The notes below the pieces were generated by a model, which did not search any database, was not told the DNA's origin, and saw nothing but the letters and a program-made list of their open reading frames with translations. A stretch of 14,948 bases of DNA, from contig JAQUOC010000023.1 in the NCBI GenBank assembly GCA_028717305.1, positions 1 through 14,948 on the forward strand, in the 5' to 3' direction. The position numbers and the translations under genes were made by a program. Below, piece after piece: positions 1-6,644 of this stretch (positions are counted from its first letter, which is position 1; the number at the start of each line of letters is the position of its first letter). The stretch is from Dehalococcoidales bacterium. Its GTDB lineage: Bacteria; Chloroflexota; Dehalococcoidia; Dehalococcoidales; UBA5760.

Positions 1-647
1 GCCAGGTAGGGGTTGTTGAACCATACCACCCGGACATTACCCGTCTCGTCACCGACAACGGCCTCCGTACTGCGCCGCCCGCCCAGTCTGACCTCCTGGG
101 CCTGCCAGACATTGGCAACTACCGTTGCTTCTTCACCTTCGGTAAGCTGTGAGATATGTTTCCCCTGGGTGTAATCAACATGTCGGTTGGGAAAGAAATA
201 GAGAAGGTCACGTACCGTACTGATACCCAGCTTTTTAAACTTGGCAGCCAGGCCTGAGCTAACACCCTTAACCACGGTAACCGGTAAATCCACGGACTTT
301 CCGGCAGTCACCATCTTCTTTTTCGAACTCACCGCAGCACGCCTTGCCAGGGGAAGCACTCCGGGTTCCCCCTTCTGTCCCTCCTGTTCCTCAAGCTCAG
401 ACAGCAGGGCCAGCATACCATCTACCCACTGAGCACGCTGGCCTTGATTTAGAGAGGCATAGCTGAAATTGACCAGATTAAGCCCGCTGGAGCGCGTGAG
501 GAGCCTGGAAAAACCAAGCGACCCTCCTGCCTGTCCCATCCAGCGGTGGAGAAACTGATCCAGGCCACCGATTACTGATGAATCCGGGTACCCCCTCTGC
601 TGCTCAAGATTAAGAATCTTACGCAACGAGCCCACATCTACTGACAA
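1..647 (-). CDS. recG: ATP-dependent DNA helicase RecG, N-terminal part (cut by window edge)
   Basis: RecG is a superfamily 2 helicase that remodels stalled replication forks and Holliday junctions. Only the first 215 codons are visible; the helicase domains lie beyond the window edge. Residues ~128-215 look like the RecG wedge (OB-fold) domain: a helix-hairpin-helix-like stretch (KKLGISTVRDLLYFFP, ~138-153), then TEGEEATVVANV (~169-180), RLGGRR (~187-192) and VWFNNPYL (~208-215). Residues 1-~125 are an N-terminal extension absent from E. coli RecG; its LEQQRGYP and VIGGLDQFL segments recall RecG of Chloroflexota as I remember them. The start is TTG at 647-645, preceded by GGAGG at 658-654 with a 6-nt gap. 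No ATG gives a better fit. The family call is confident from the wedge motifs; the taxonomic remark is inference. Confidence 0.88.
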   Translation of the reverse strand, partial: MSVDVGSLRKILNLEQQRGYPDSSVIGGLDQFLHRWMGQAGGSLGFSRLLTRSSGLNLVNFSYASLNQGQRAQWVDGMLALLSELEEQEGQKGEPGVLPLARRAAVSSKKKMVTAGKSVDLPVTVVKGVSSGLAAKFKKLGISTVRDLLYFFPNRHVDYTQGKHISQLTEGEEATVVANVWQAQEVRLGGRRSTEAVVGDETGNVRVVWFNNPYL

Positions 648-704
648 GTTTTTCCTCCGTCCTCCTCTCGCAATACCGGGCCGTCTAACCATCCAAATAT
701 CACC

Positions 705-733
705 ATTATACCGTGCTCAATTAATGGCGCCAA
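705..733 (-). promoter_or_regulatory. Probable sigma70-type promoter for recG
   Basis: On the minus strand, TTGGCG (733-728) is followed 17 nt later by a perfect TATAAT (710-705). The predicted transcript start, near 698, leaves a leader of about 50 nt carrying the GGAGG ribosome site. It is divergent from the promoter at 776-804 and does not overlap it. Confidence 0.6.
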
Positions 734-775
734 GTATCAGCCACCTTAACCGACCGGGCAGACGAACCTCATTCC

Positions 776-804
776 TTGACGGCTCAAGCCACCGGTTATA
801 AAAT
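776..804 (+). promoter_or_regulatory. Probable sigma70-type promoter for the FAD dehydrogenase
   Basis: TTGACG (776-781) and TAAAAT (799-804) are separated by 17 nt. The expected start near 811 leaves only about 10 nt before the ATG at 822, and no good Shine-Dalgarno sequence is present there, so the message may be nearly leaderless. Confidence 0.55.
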
Positions 805-821
805 ATCACTGCTTAAGTAAG

Positions 822-2165
822 ATGACCAAGAAATACGATATTATCGTGGTCGGCGGCGGACCGGCAGGAATATTCGCCGCTTTAGAGCTCTCGCAGTCAT
901 CACGCCCCAGTATCCTGCTCATTGAGAAGGGGAGTGATATCGACAAGCGCGGTAACCTGGTCTGTGGTCTGGGCGGGGCCGGTGCCTACAGCGACGGCAA
1001 GTTGACACTCTCATCACAGGTGGGAGGACACCTCAGGGAATACCTTGGTGAGGATGATAACCAGGCCCTGATTAAATACGTCGATGAGATATACCTCAAG
1101 TTCGGTGCTCCTGACCGGTTATACGGCGTAGGCGATGATATTGCCCGGCTAGGCCGCCAGGCGTCTTTAGCCGGACTGCACCTGATACCGGTACCACTCC
1201 GCCATATGGGTACCGAGCGCTGCCGGTCAGTACTCAGAGAGATGCGAAACCACCTGATTTCACGCCTGGAGTTTAAACTCGAAACAGCAGCAGCCTCCAT
1301 CATCGTAGATAACGGTAAAATCAAAGGGATTGAGACCACCGGCGGAGAGAGAGTTGACTGCGACTATCTGATTCTGGCTCCCGGCCGGGAAGGATCTGAC
1401 TGGCTACTAACACAGGCAAAACTGCTTAATCTAACGGTACATAATAACCCGGTTGATGTCGGGGTCAGGGTAGAGGTACCGGTCGCCGTAATGGAAGAAC
1501 TGACCAGCGTACTGTACGAGGCAAAACTGGAGTTTTTCTCGACAAGCTTTGACGACCGTATCCGAACCTTTTGTATGTGTCCGGCTGGCGAGGTCACTAT
1601 GGAGACCACCGGCGGTACCAACCCCGTAACTACAGTCAACGGCCACAGCTATGCCAATCTTAATAGCAGTAACACCAACTTCGCTCTGCTGGTCAGCACA
1701 GACTTCACCGAGCCGTTCCGGGAACCGATTGCCTACGGCAAGTATCTGGCCAGACTGGCCAATATTCTCAGCGGCGGAGTACTGGTGCAGCGTCTGGGCG
1801 ACCTGATGGGAGGTCGCCGCTCCACAACCGCCCGTATCGAGCGGGGTATCGTACAACCCACACTGAAGGAGGCTACTCCAGGTGACCTCAGCTTTGTTCT
1901 TCCCTACCGCCACCTTACCGGGATCATAGAGATGCTCGAAGCAATGGACAAACTGGCGCCGGGAGTAGCTGACAAAAGTACCCTGCTCTACGGGGTCGAA
2001 GTCAAATTCTACTCCTTCCGACCCCACTTAAGCCCCGGCCTTGAGACCGAGGTAAGCAACCTTTTTGCCGCCGGAGATGGTGCCGGGGTCAGCCGAGGTC
2101 TAATCCAGGCGTCGGCCTCAGGAGTGATAGCCGCCCGTGAGATACTTAAGAGATACCACCGCTAA
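822..2165 (+). CDS. NAD(P)/FAD-dependent oxidoreductase, COG2509-like FAD dehydrogenase
   Basis: A 447-residue flavoprotein of the COG2509 'FAD-dependent dehydrogenase' type; the physiological substrate of this group is not established. The N-terminus has a Rossmann beta-alpha-beta for FAD: IIVVGGGPAGIFAA (7-20), with acidic E35 ending the second strand (LLIEKG). A family-like CGLGGAGAYSDGKLTLS segment follows (~48-64). The C-terminus has the second FAD-contact motif, NLFAAGDGAGVSRG (~413-426), then a helix rich in small residues. No signal peptide or membrane segment is seen, so it is probably cytoplasmic. The ATG at 822 puts the dinucleotide-binding motif at the usual distance from the N-terminus, although no strong ribosome site precedes it. 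It has its own promoter and is separated from yqeY by 195 nt with another promoter, so it is probably monocistronic. A geranylgeranyl-reductase-like or FixC-like role is possible but not supported by any specific motif. Confidence 0.8.
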   Translation: MTKKYDIIVVGGGPAGIFAALELSQSSRPSILLIEKGSDIDKRGNLVCGLGGAGAYSDGKLTLSSQVGGHLREYLGEDDNQALIKYVDEIYLKFGAPDRLYGVGDDIARLGRQASLAGLHLIPVPLRHMGTERCRSVLREMRNHLISRLEFKLETAAASIIVDNGKIKGIETTGGERVDCDYLILAPGREGSDWLLTQAKLLNLTVHNNPVDVGVRVEVPVAVMEELTSVLYEAKLEFFSTSFDDRIRTFCMCPAGEVTMETTGGTNPVTTVNGHSYANLNSSNTNFALLVSTDFTEPFREPIAYGKYLARLANILSGGVLVQRLGDLMGGRRSTTARIERGIVQPTLKEATPGDLSFVLPYRHLTGIIEMLEAMDKLAPGVADKSTLLYGVEVKFYSFRPHLSPGLETEVSNLFAAGDGAGVSRGLIQASASGVIAAREILKRYHR

Positions 2166-2235
2166 CACCATCTTATACTGGAAAAATTTCCAGACAAAAA
2201 CCATCACTCTCCGTGGGTAAGAACCCTTCCCGTCC

Positions 2236-2264
2236 TTGACAGGGTAGCCCGTGCCAACTAAAAT
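2236..2264 (+). promoter_or_regulatory. Strong sigma70-type promoter upstream of yqeY-purL-purQ
   Basis: Consensus TTGACA (2236-2241), a 17-nt spacer and TAAAAT (2259-2264). The predicted start near 2271 gives a leader of about 90 nt before the yqeY ATG. It has the same architecture as the promoter at 776-804, including the CC before TTGAC. It is the best promoter I see ahead of yqeY, purL and purQ. Confidence 0.65.
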
Positions 2265-2360
2265 AGGACTGAATAATCAATCCTACGTTACGCCTTACCA
2301 GCATCACTTCCTTTATCGTCTGATCGGTGTCTTTTGAGTCAGCGGGCATGAGGTTTAGAA

Positions 2361-2813
2361 ATGGAAGCGAACCTTAAAGAAAAGCTGGAAGCCGACCTGT
2401 GGCAGTCAATGAAGGACCGGGATAATGTCAGGCGTTCTACACTCCGTCTGCTCCTGGCCGCCGTTAAGAATGCTGAGATTGCCAAACGGGGCAGTCTAGA
2501 CAACCCGGATATCCTGGGCGTTGTCGCCAAAGAGATCAAGCAGCGCAATGAGAGCATCGAAGCCTTCAAGCTGGGAGCCCGCCCGGACCTGGTAGCCCAG
2601 GAAGAGGCTGAGCTGGCCATCCTCAAGGAGTATTTACCCCGGCAATTATCCCGGGACGAGATTATCGCTGAGGCCCGTCAGGTTATTGAAGAAGCAGGTG
2701 CGCAGGGACCCCGCGATAAGGGCAAGGTGATGCCCATAATTATGGCCCGTCTTAAAGGAAAAGCAGACGGACGGGAGATAAACGAGATAGTAACCGGGCT
2801 ACTAACTGAATAG
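2361..2813 (+). CDS. yqeY: GatB/YqeY domain-containing protein
   Basis: A 150-residue YqeY-family protein, the usual length for this family. YqeY proteins resemble the tail domain of the GatB amidotransferase subunit, which contacts tRNA, but their own function is not established. Family features visible: an N-terminal helix with a D(L/M)xxxMKxRD-like stretch (residues ~12-22), STLRLLLAAVKNAEI (~26-40), the AEEELAILKEYLP-type segment (~82-94) and a C-terminal half with KGKVMPIIMARLKGKADG (~119-136). TGAGGT at 2349-2354 is a modest ribosome site for the ATG at 2361. It lies downstream of a near-consensus promoter and 100 nt ahead of purL in the same direction, so it may share a transcript with the purine genes; yqeY has no known link to purine synthesis. 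Confidence 0.88.
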   Translation: MEANLKEKLEADLWQSMKDRDNVRRSTLRLLLAAVKNAEIAKRGSLDNPDILGVVAKEIKQRNESIEAFKLGARPDLVAQEEAELAILKEYLPRQLSRDEIIAEARQVIEEAGAQGPRDKGKVMPIIMARLKGKADGREINEIVTGLLTE

Positions 2814-2832
2814 TATGTCTCTCACTTCATTC

Positions 2833-2860
2833 AAGAGGGATGCTCTTCCGGCGATACCGG
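2833..2860 (+). other. Two adjacent small hairpins in the yqeY-purL gap
   Basis: AAGAG-GGATG-CTCTT (2833-2847) is followed directly by CCGG-CGATA-CCGG (2848-2860). Neither has a downstream T-run, so they are not a standard terminator. They could shape the purL leader or mean nothing; the stems are only 4-5 bp. Confidence 0.2.
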
Positions 2861-2902
2861 CGGGGCACAATCGTCGCTCTAGATACTTCTCAATATCACA
2901 GT

Positions 2903-2912
2903 AGGTTAACCT
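2903..2912. repeat. 10-bp perfect palindrome just ahead of purL
   Basis: AGGTTAACCT ends one base before the purL ATG at 2914 and covers the position of the ribosome site, which is otherwise weak (AGG). It could be a protein-binding site or could limit initiation; it may also be chance. Confidence 0.3.
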
Positions 2913-2913
2913 G

Positions 2914-5754
2914 ATGCATAGAGTCGAGGTCCGTTTGAAAAAACACCAGCCTGACGCCAGGGGTCTGGGGCTGGTCAAGGACATCCATGACCTGGGCATA
3001 ACCTCGGTCTCCTATGTCCGTGTGGCTGACATCTACTGGCTGGACGCCGAGCTTACCCGGGACCAGCTGGAGCTCATCTGCTCCCGTTTACTCGCCGATC
3101 CGGTGACTCAGGAATACTGGTATGGAGAGTCCCTCCACCTCGAGGGCGAGATTGGTCCCAATCAGCACAGCATTGAGGTCGCCTACAACGCCGGGGTTAC
3201 CGACCCGATTGAGGCTACCATCCGCAAAGCGCTCAACGACCTGGGGGTAACCGGGGTCAGGGCAATTAAGACCGCCCGAAGATACCTGATCGACGGGCGG
3301 CTGGACATTTCACAGCTAGAGGCTATCAGCAGCAAGCTGCTGGTAAACCCGATTATTCAGCACACAGTCAGCGATGAGCCATCAGGGTTTCCGGAAAACC
3401 CCCGCTACCGATTCGTCCGGAAAGAGATAGAACTAAACCAGGCGGTACAGCAGTTCGGCTTTAGCGACGATGAGCTTAAGGCCATCACCGCCTACTTCCT
3501 CAAGCAGGGACGCAACCCCACCGATGCCGAGATGGAGACCCTGGCTCAGACCTGGTCCGAGCACTGTGTCCATAAGACATTCAAGGCCAGAATAAGGCTG
3601 GGCGAGAAGACCATAGATAACCTGATTAAGAATACTATTATCAAGGCAACCAGGGAACTGGAGAAACCATGGTGCCTCTCCGTTTTTGCCGATAATGCCG
3701 GGGTGATTGATTTCGACGGCCGCCAGGCGCTGTGCTTCAAGGTAGAAACCCATAATCACCCGTCGGCAATCGAACCATACGGAGGCGCTGCGACCGGGAT
3801 CGGCGGGGTAGTCCGCGACCCGCTCGGCACCGGACTGGGCGCCAGGCCGATATTAAACACAGACGTTTTCTGCTTCGCTCCCCCCGATTTCCCCTACGAA
3901 AAGCTGCCCCAGGGCGTCCTTCATCCACGGCGCATCTTCAAGGGTGTTCGTGCCGGTGTAGCCGACTACGGCAACCGTCTGGGGATACCCACCCTTAATG
4001 GTGCGGTGCTTTTCGACGAACGCTATGTTGCCAACCCTCTGGTATACTGCGGCACGCTGGGGATTATGCCCCGGGAGTACTCCAATAGGGGCCAGCAACA
4101 GCCCGGTGATCTGGTTGTTGTGGTCGGCGGCAGGACAGGGCGTGATGGCATACACGGGGTGACCTTTGCCTCGGAACAGCTTACCCAGGAATCCAGCGCC
4201 ACCTCCTTAAGCGCCGTCCAGATCGGCAACCCCATCGTAGAGAAAAAAGTTATCGACACCCTGCTTCAAGCCAGAGACCGACATCTGTACTCTCGGATAA
4301 CCGACTGCGGGGGCGGCGGGCTTTCCTCTGCGATAGGCGAGATGGGAGCCGACACCGGAGTAAAGGTTTACCTGGACAAGGTACCCTTGAAATATGCCGG
4401 ACTCTCTTACTCCGAAATCTGGATTTCAGAGTCACAGGAGCGGATGTTGCTGGCGGTCCCGCCGGAGTGCATCGAAGAACTGATGGCCATTTTCGCCAGC
4501 GAAGATGTCGAGGCGGTAATTATTGGTGAGTTTACCGATGACCACAGACTCCAGCTCTTCTACCAGGGGAATCTGGTATGCGACCTTGAAATGGAATTCC
4601 TTCACCAGGGCATCCCCCAGGTTGAGCGGGTAGCAGACTGGCAGCAGCCGTCACATGCCGAGCCTGATTTTGACTGTCCCCAGGACCTGGGTGAAGCACT
4701 GCTTAAGATTCTCGGTACGTGGAATGTCTGCAGTAAGGAATGGGTAATTCGCCAGTATGACCATGAGGTACAGGGGGCCAACGTTCTCAAACCCCTGGTG
4801 GGTAAGGACAATAACGGCCCGGGTGATGCCGCGATAATCCGACCGATACTGGATTCGGACAAGGGTGCCATCGTCTCCTGCGGGATAAACCCGAGGTACG
4901 GAGAAATAGACCCCTACTGGATGGCAGCCTCGGCTATTGACGAAGCCCTACGTCAGATTATCTCCGTGGGAGGTAACCTGTCCCGGGTAGCCCTGCTGGA
5001 TAACTTCTGCTGGGGTAATGTCCAGCAACCGGATATCCTCGGCGCCCTGGTCAGAGCAGCCCAGGCCTGCTATGATATGGCCATAGTCTACGAGACCCCC
5101 TTCATCTCCGGAAAGGATAGCCTCTATAATGAGTTTGAAGATGAGGGTAAGGTTATCTCTATCCCCCACACCCTGCTCATCTCAGCAATCAGCGTGATGG
5201 ACGATGTTAACCGGGCAGTATCAATGGACTTCAAAAAGCCCGGCAACCTGATTTACATTGTCGGCACCACCTGGAACGAGATGGGTGGCTCGGAATACCT
5301 GAGGCTCTATCATCTTACCGGAAACAGCGTGCCCCGGGTAAGACCGCATCAGGCAAAATGGCTGATGGAGCGTCTCGCCACGGCCACCGCAAAAGGACTG
5401 GTCAGGGCCTGCCACGACTGTAGTGAAGGCGGCATCGGAGTAGCCGTTGCCGAGATGGCGTTTGCCGGAGGGCTGGGCGCGTTGGTCCACCTGAAGCATG
5501 TGCCCCTGGGTGAGCCGGTGGATCGGGACGATTTCATCCTGTTCTCGGAATCGAACAGCCGGTTTCTGGTCGAGGTAGCACCCGAGGATGAAGAGCAGTT
5601 TATCGAGGTTATGAAGGAGGGCGTCAACCTGGCCTCTATCGGTCAGGTTTCCGACTCTGAGACCCTGGAGATCTACGGTCTGGATGGTAAACCGGTTCTT
5701 GAGCAGAAAATCAGCGAACTAAAGGAGGCCTGGCAAAAGCCGATCCGGTGGTAA
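2914..5754 (+). CDS. purL: Phosphoribosylformylglycinamidine synthase: tandem PurS-like domains fused to PurL
   Basis: Makes FGAM from FGAR, ATP and ammonia in de novo purine synthesis; the ammonia should come from PurQ, encoded just downstream. The protein has 946 residues, against roughly 740 for a small-type PurL. The excess is two N-terminal PurS-like repeats: residues 1-~70 (MHRVEVRLKK start, LGITSVSYVRV, LLADPVTQEY end) and ~84-152 (HSIEVAYN start, LGVTGVRAIKT, LLVNPIIQHT end). The PurL core runs from ~175, with TWSEHCVHK (H217), KVETHNHPSAIEPYGG (H280, H282), DCGGGGLSSAIGEMG and ISGKDSLYNEF (K734). The core looks intact. There is no C-terminal glutaminase domain. ATG 2914 is fixed by an in-frame TAG four codons upstream. 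In large-type PurL the N-terminal domain mimics a PurS dimer (established for the Salmonella enzyme), and this fusion resembles an intermediate. A separate purS is not seen in the window. Confidence 0.95.
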   Translation: MHRVEVRLKKHQPDARGLGLVKDIHDLGITSVSYVRVADIYWLDAELTRDQLELICSRLLADPVTQEYWYGESLHLEGEIGPNQHSIEVAYNAGVTDPIEATIRKALNDLGVTGVRAIKTARRYLIDGRLDISQLEAISSKLLVNPIIQHTVSDEPSGFPENPRYRFVRKEIELNQAVQQFGFSDDELKAITAYFLKQGRNPTDAEMETLAQTWSEHCVHKTFKARIRLGEKTIDNLIKNTIIKATRELEKPWCLSVFADNAGVIDFDGRQALCFKVETHNHPSAIEPYGGAATGIGGVVRDPLGTGLGARPILNTDVFCFAPPDFPYEKLPQGVLHPRRIFKGVRAGVADYGNRLGIPTLNGAVLFDERYVANPLVYCGTLGIMPREYSNRGQQQPGDLVVVVGGRTGRDGIHGVTFASEQLTQESSATSLSAVQIGNPIVEKKVIDTLLQARDRHLYSRITDCGGGGLSSAIGEMGADTGVKVYLDKVPLKYAGLSYSEIWISESQERMLLAVPPECIEELMAIFASEDVEAVIIGEFTDDHRLQLFYQGNLVCDLEMEFLHQGIPQVERVADWQQPSHAEPDFDCPQDLGEALLKILGTWNVCSKEWVIRQYDHEVQGANVLKPLVGKDNNGPGDAAIIRPILDSDKGAIVSCGINPRYGEIDPYWMAASAIDEALRQIISVGGNLSRVALLDNFCWGNVQQPDILGALVRAAQACYDMAIVYETPFISGKDSLYNEFEDEGKVISIPHTLLISAISVMDDVNRAVSMDFKKPGNLIYIVGTTWNEMGGSEYLRLYHLTGNSVPRVRPHQAKWLMERLATATAKGLVRACHDCSEGGIGVAVAEMAFAGGLGALVHLKHVPLGEPVDRDDFILFSESNSRFLVEVAPEDEEQFIEVMKEGVNLASIGQVSDSETLEIYGLDGKPVLEQKISELKEAWQKPIRW

Positions 5755-5760
5755 CAGAAA

Positions 5761-6528
5761 ATGACTAAGGTAAGAACGTTGATACTACGGGGCCCCGGAA
5801 CCAACTGCGACGCTGAAACAGCCTTCGCCTTTCAGCGGGCGGGGGCTGATGTGACCTCGGCCCACATCAATCAGCTGATCCGCCGTGAAGTTCCGCTTTC
5901 CGACTACCAGATCTTTGTTATTACCGGCGGCTTCACCTACGGCGACGATATCAGCGCCGGCAAGGTGCTGGCCAATGAGCTTAAACTAAAACTGGGACAG
6001 GATATCCGCAGTTTTATCGACAGGGGGGGATTGATACTCGGTATCTGTAACGGTTTTCAGGTTCTGGTTAAGGCCGGTTTTTTACCCGGCGGAGACGGCA
6101 GAGAGCAGCCAATAACCCTGAGCACTAACGATTCCGGCAGATTCGAGTGCCGCTGGGTATACCTCAAGGTGAATGAGAGCAGCCCCTGCATTTTCACCGA
6201 AGGTATTGACCGTATGTACCTGCCGGTGGCTAACGGAGAAGGTAAGGTCGTCACCGGCGGAAAAGCACTGCCGGATTCGAGCATAGTTCTTACCTACAGC
6301 GATCAATACGGAAACAACGACCCCGGATATCCCGACGACCCCAGCGGCTCCGAAGGGCATATCGCCGGCATCTGTGACGCATCAGGACGCATCTTTGCCC
6401 TGATGCCACACCCCGAGCGCCACATTCGCGGCACCCAGCATCCGCGCTGGACCAGAGAGGGAGTCGGGAAGGACGGGGACGGCCTGCCTGTCTTCCTCAA
6501 CGCCGTCAAGTGGGCTAAGGGTATATAG
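5761..6528 (+). CDS. purQ: Phosphoribosylformylglycinamidine synthase glutaminase subunit PurQ
   Basis: Class I (triad) glutamine amidotransferase that hydrolyses glutamine and passes ammonia to PurL for FGAM synthesis. Its 255 residues fit stand-alone PurQ, at the long end. Visible features: RGPGTNCDAETAFAFQRAGA (10-29) at the N-terminus, ITGGFTYGDDISAGK (54-68), the nucleophile elbow LGICNGFQ with C96, and LMPHPERH with H217 and E219 completing the triad. It starts 6 nt after the purL stop with no clear ribosome site of its own, which suggests translational coupling and matched amounts of the two subunits. Because PurS is fused to PurL here, these two genes would encode the whole complex. 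The next gene is convergent. Confidence 0.96.
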   Translation: MTKVRTLILRGPGTNCDAETAFAFQRAGADVTSAHINQLIRREVPLSDYQIFVITGGFTYGDDISAGKVLANELKLKLGQDIRSFIDRGGLILGICNGFQVLVKAGFLPGGDGREQPITLSTNDSGRFECRWVYLKVNESSPCIFTEGIDRMYLPVANGEGKVVTGGKALPDSSIVLTYSDQYGNNDPGYPDDPSGSEGHIAGICDASGRIFALMPHPERHIRGTQHPRWTREGVGKDGDGLPVFLNAVKWAKGI

Positions 6529-6619
6529 AGAGATCCGCTTCATCAGTTGCCCGATTCCATTTTCACAGCAGCACTTACGTACGGAAACCGGAAAGACGTG
6601 TTTATTCACTGACTTTTCT

Positions 6620-6641
6620 GCCGCCTTGTTATCGAGGCAGC
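6620..6641 (-). terminator. Hairpin just after the radical SAM gene; weak terminator candidate
   Basis: In the minus-strand transcript, GCTGCCT and AGGCGGC form a 7-bp stem (one G-U pair) around an 8-nt loop, starting a few bases past the stop codon at 6645. It is followed by AGAAAAG, not a U-run, so an intrinsic terminator is doubtful. The rest of the purQ/radical SAM convergent gap (6529-6644) shows no better candidate on either strand. Confidence 0.3.
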
Positions 6642-6644
6642 AAA

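Noticed and set aside
1431..2027. Long minus-strand open frame opposite the FAD dehydrogenase
   Set aside because: It lies wholly inside a gene with clear flavoprotein motifs, has no family resemblance or ribosome site, and is a shadow of codon bias.
2178..2193. CTGGAAAAATTTCCAG inverted repeat after the FAD dehydrogenase as a terminator
   Set aside because: The loop would be only 2 nt and no T-run follows; it is better left as an uninterpreted short palindrome.
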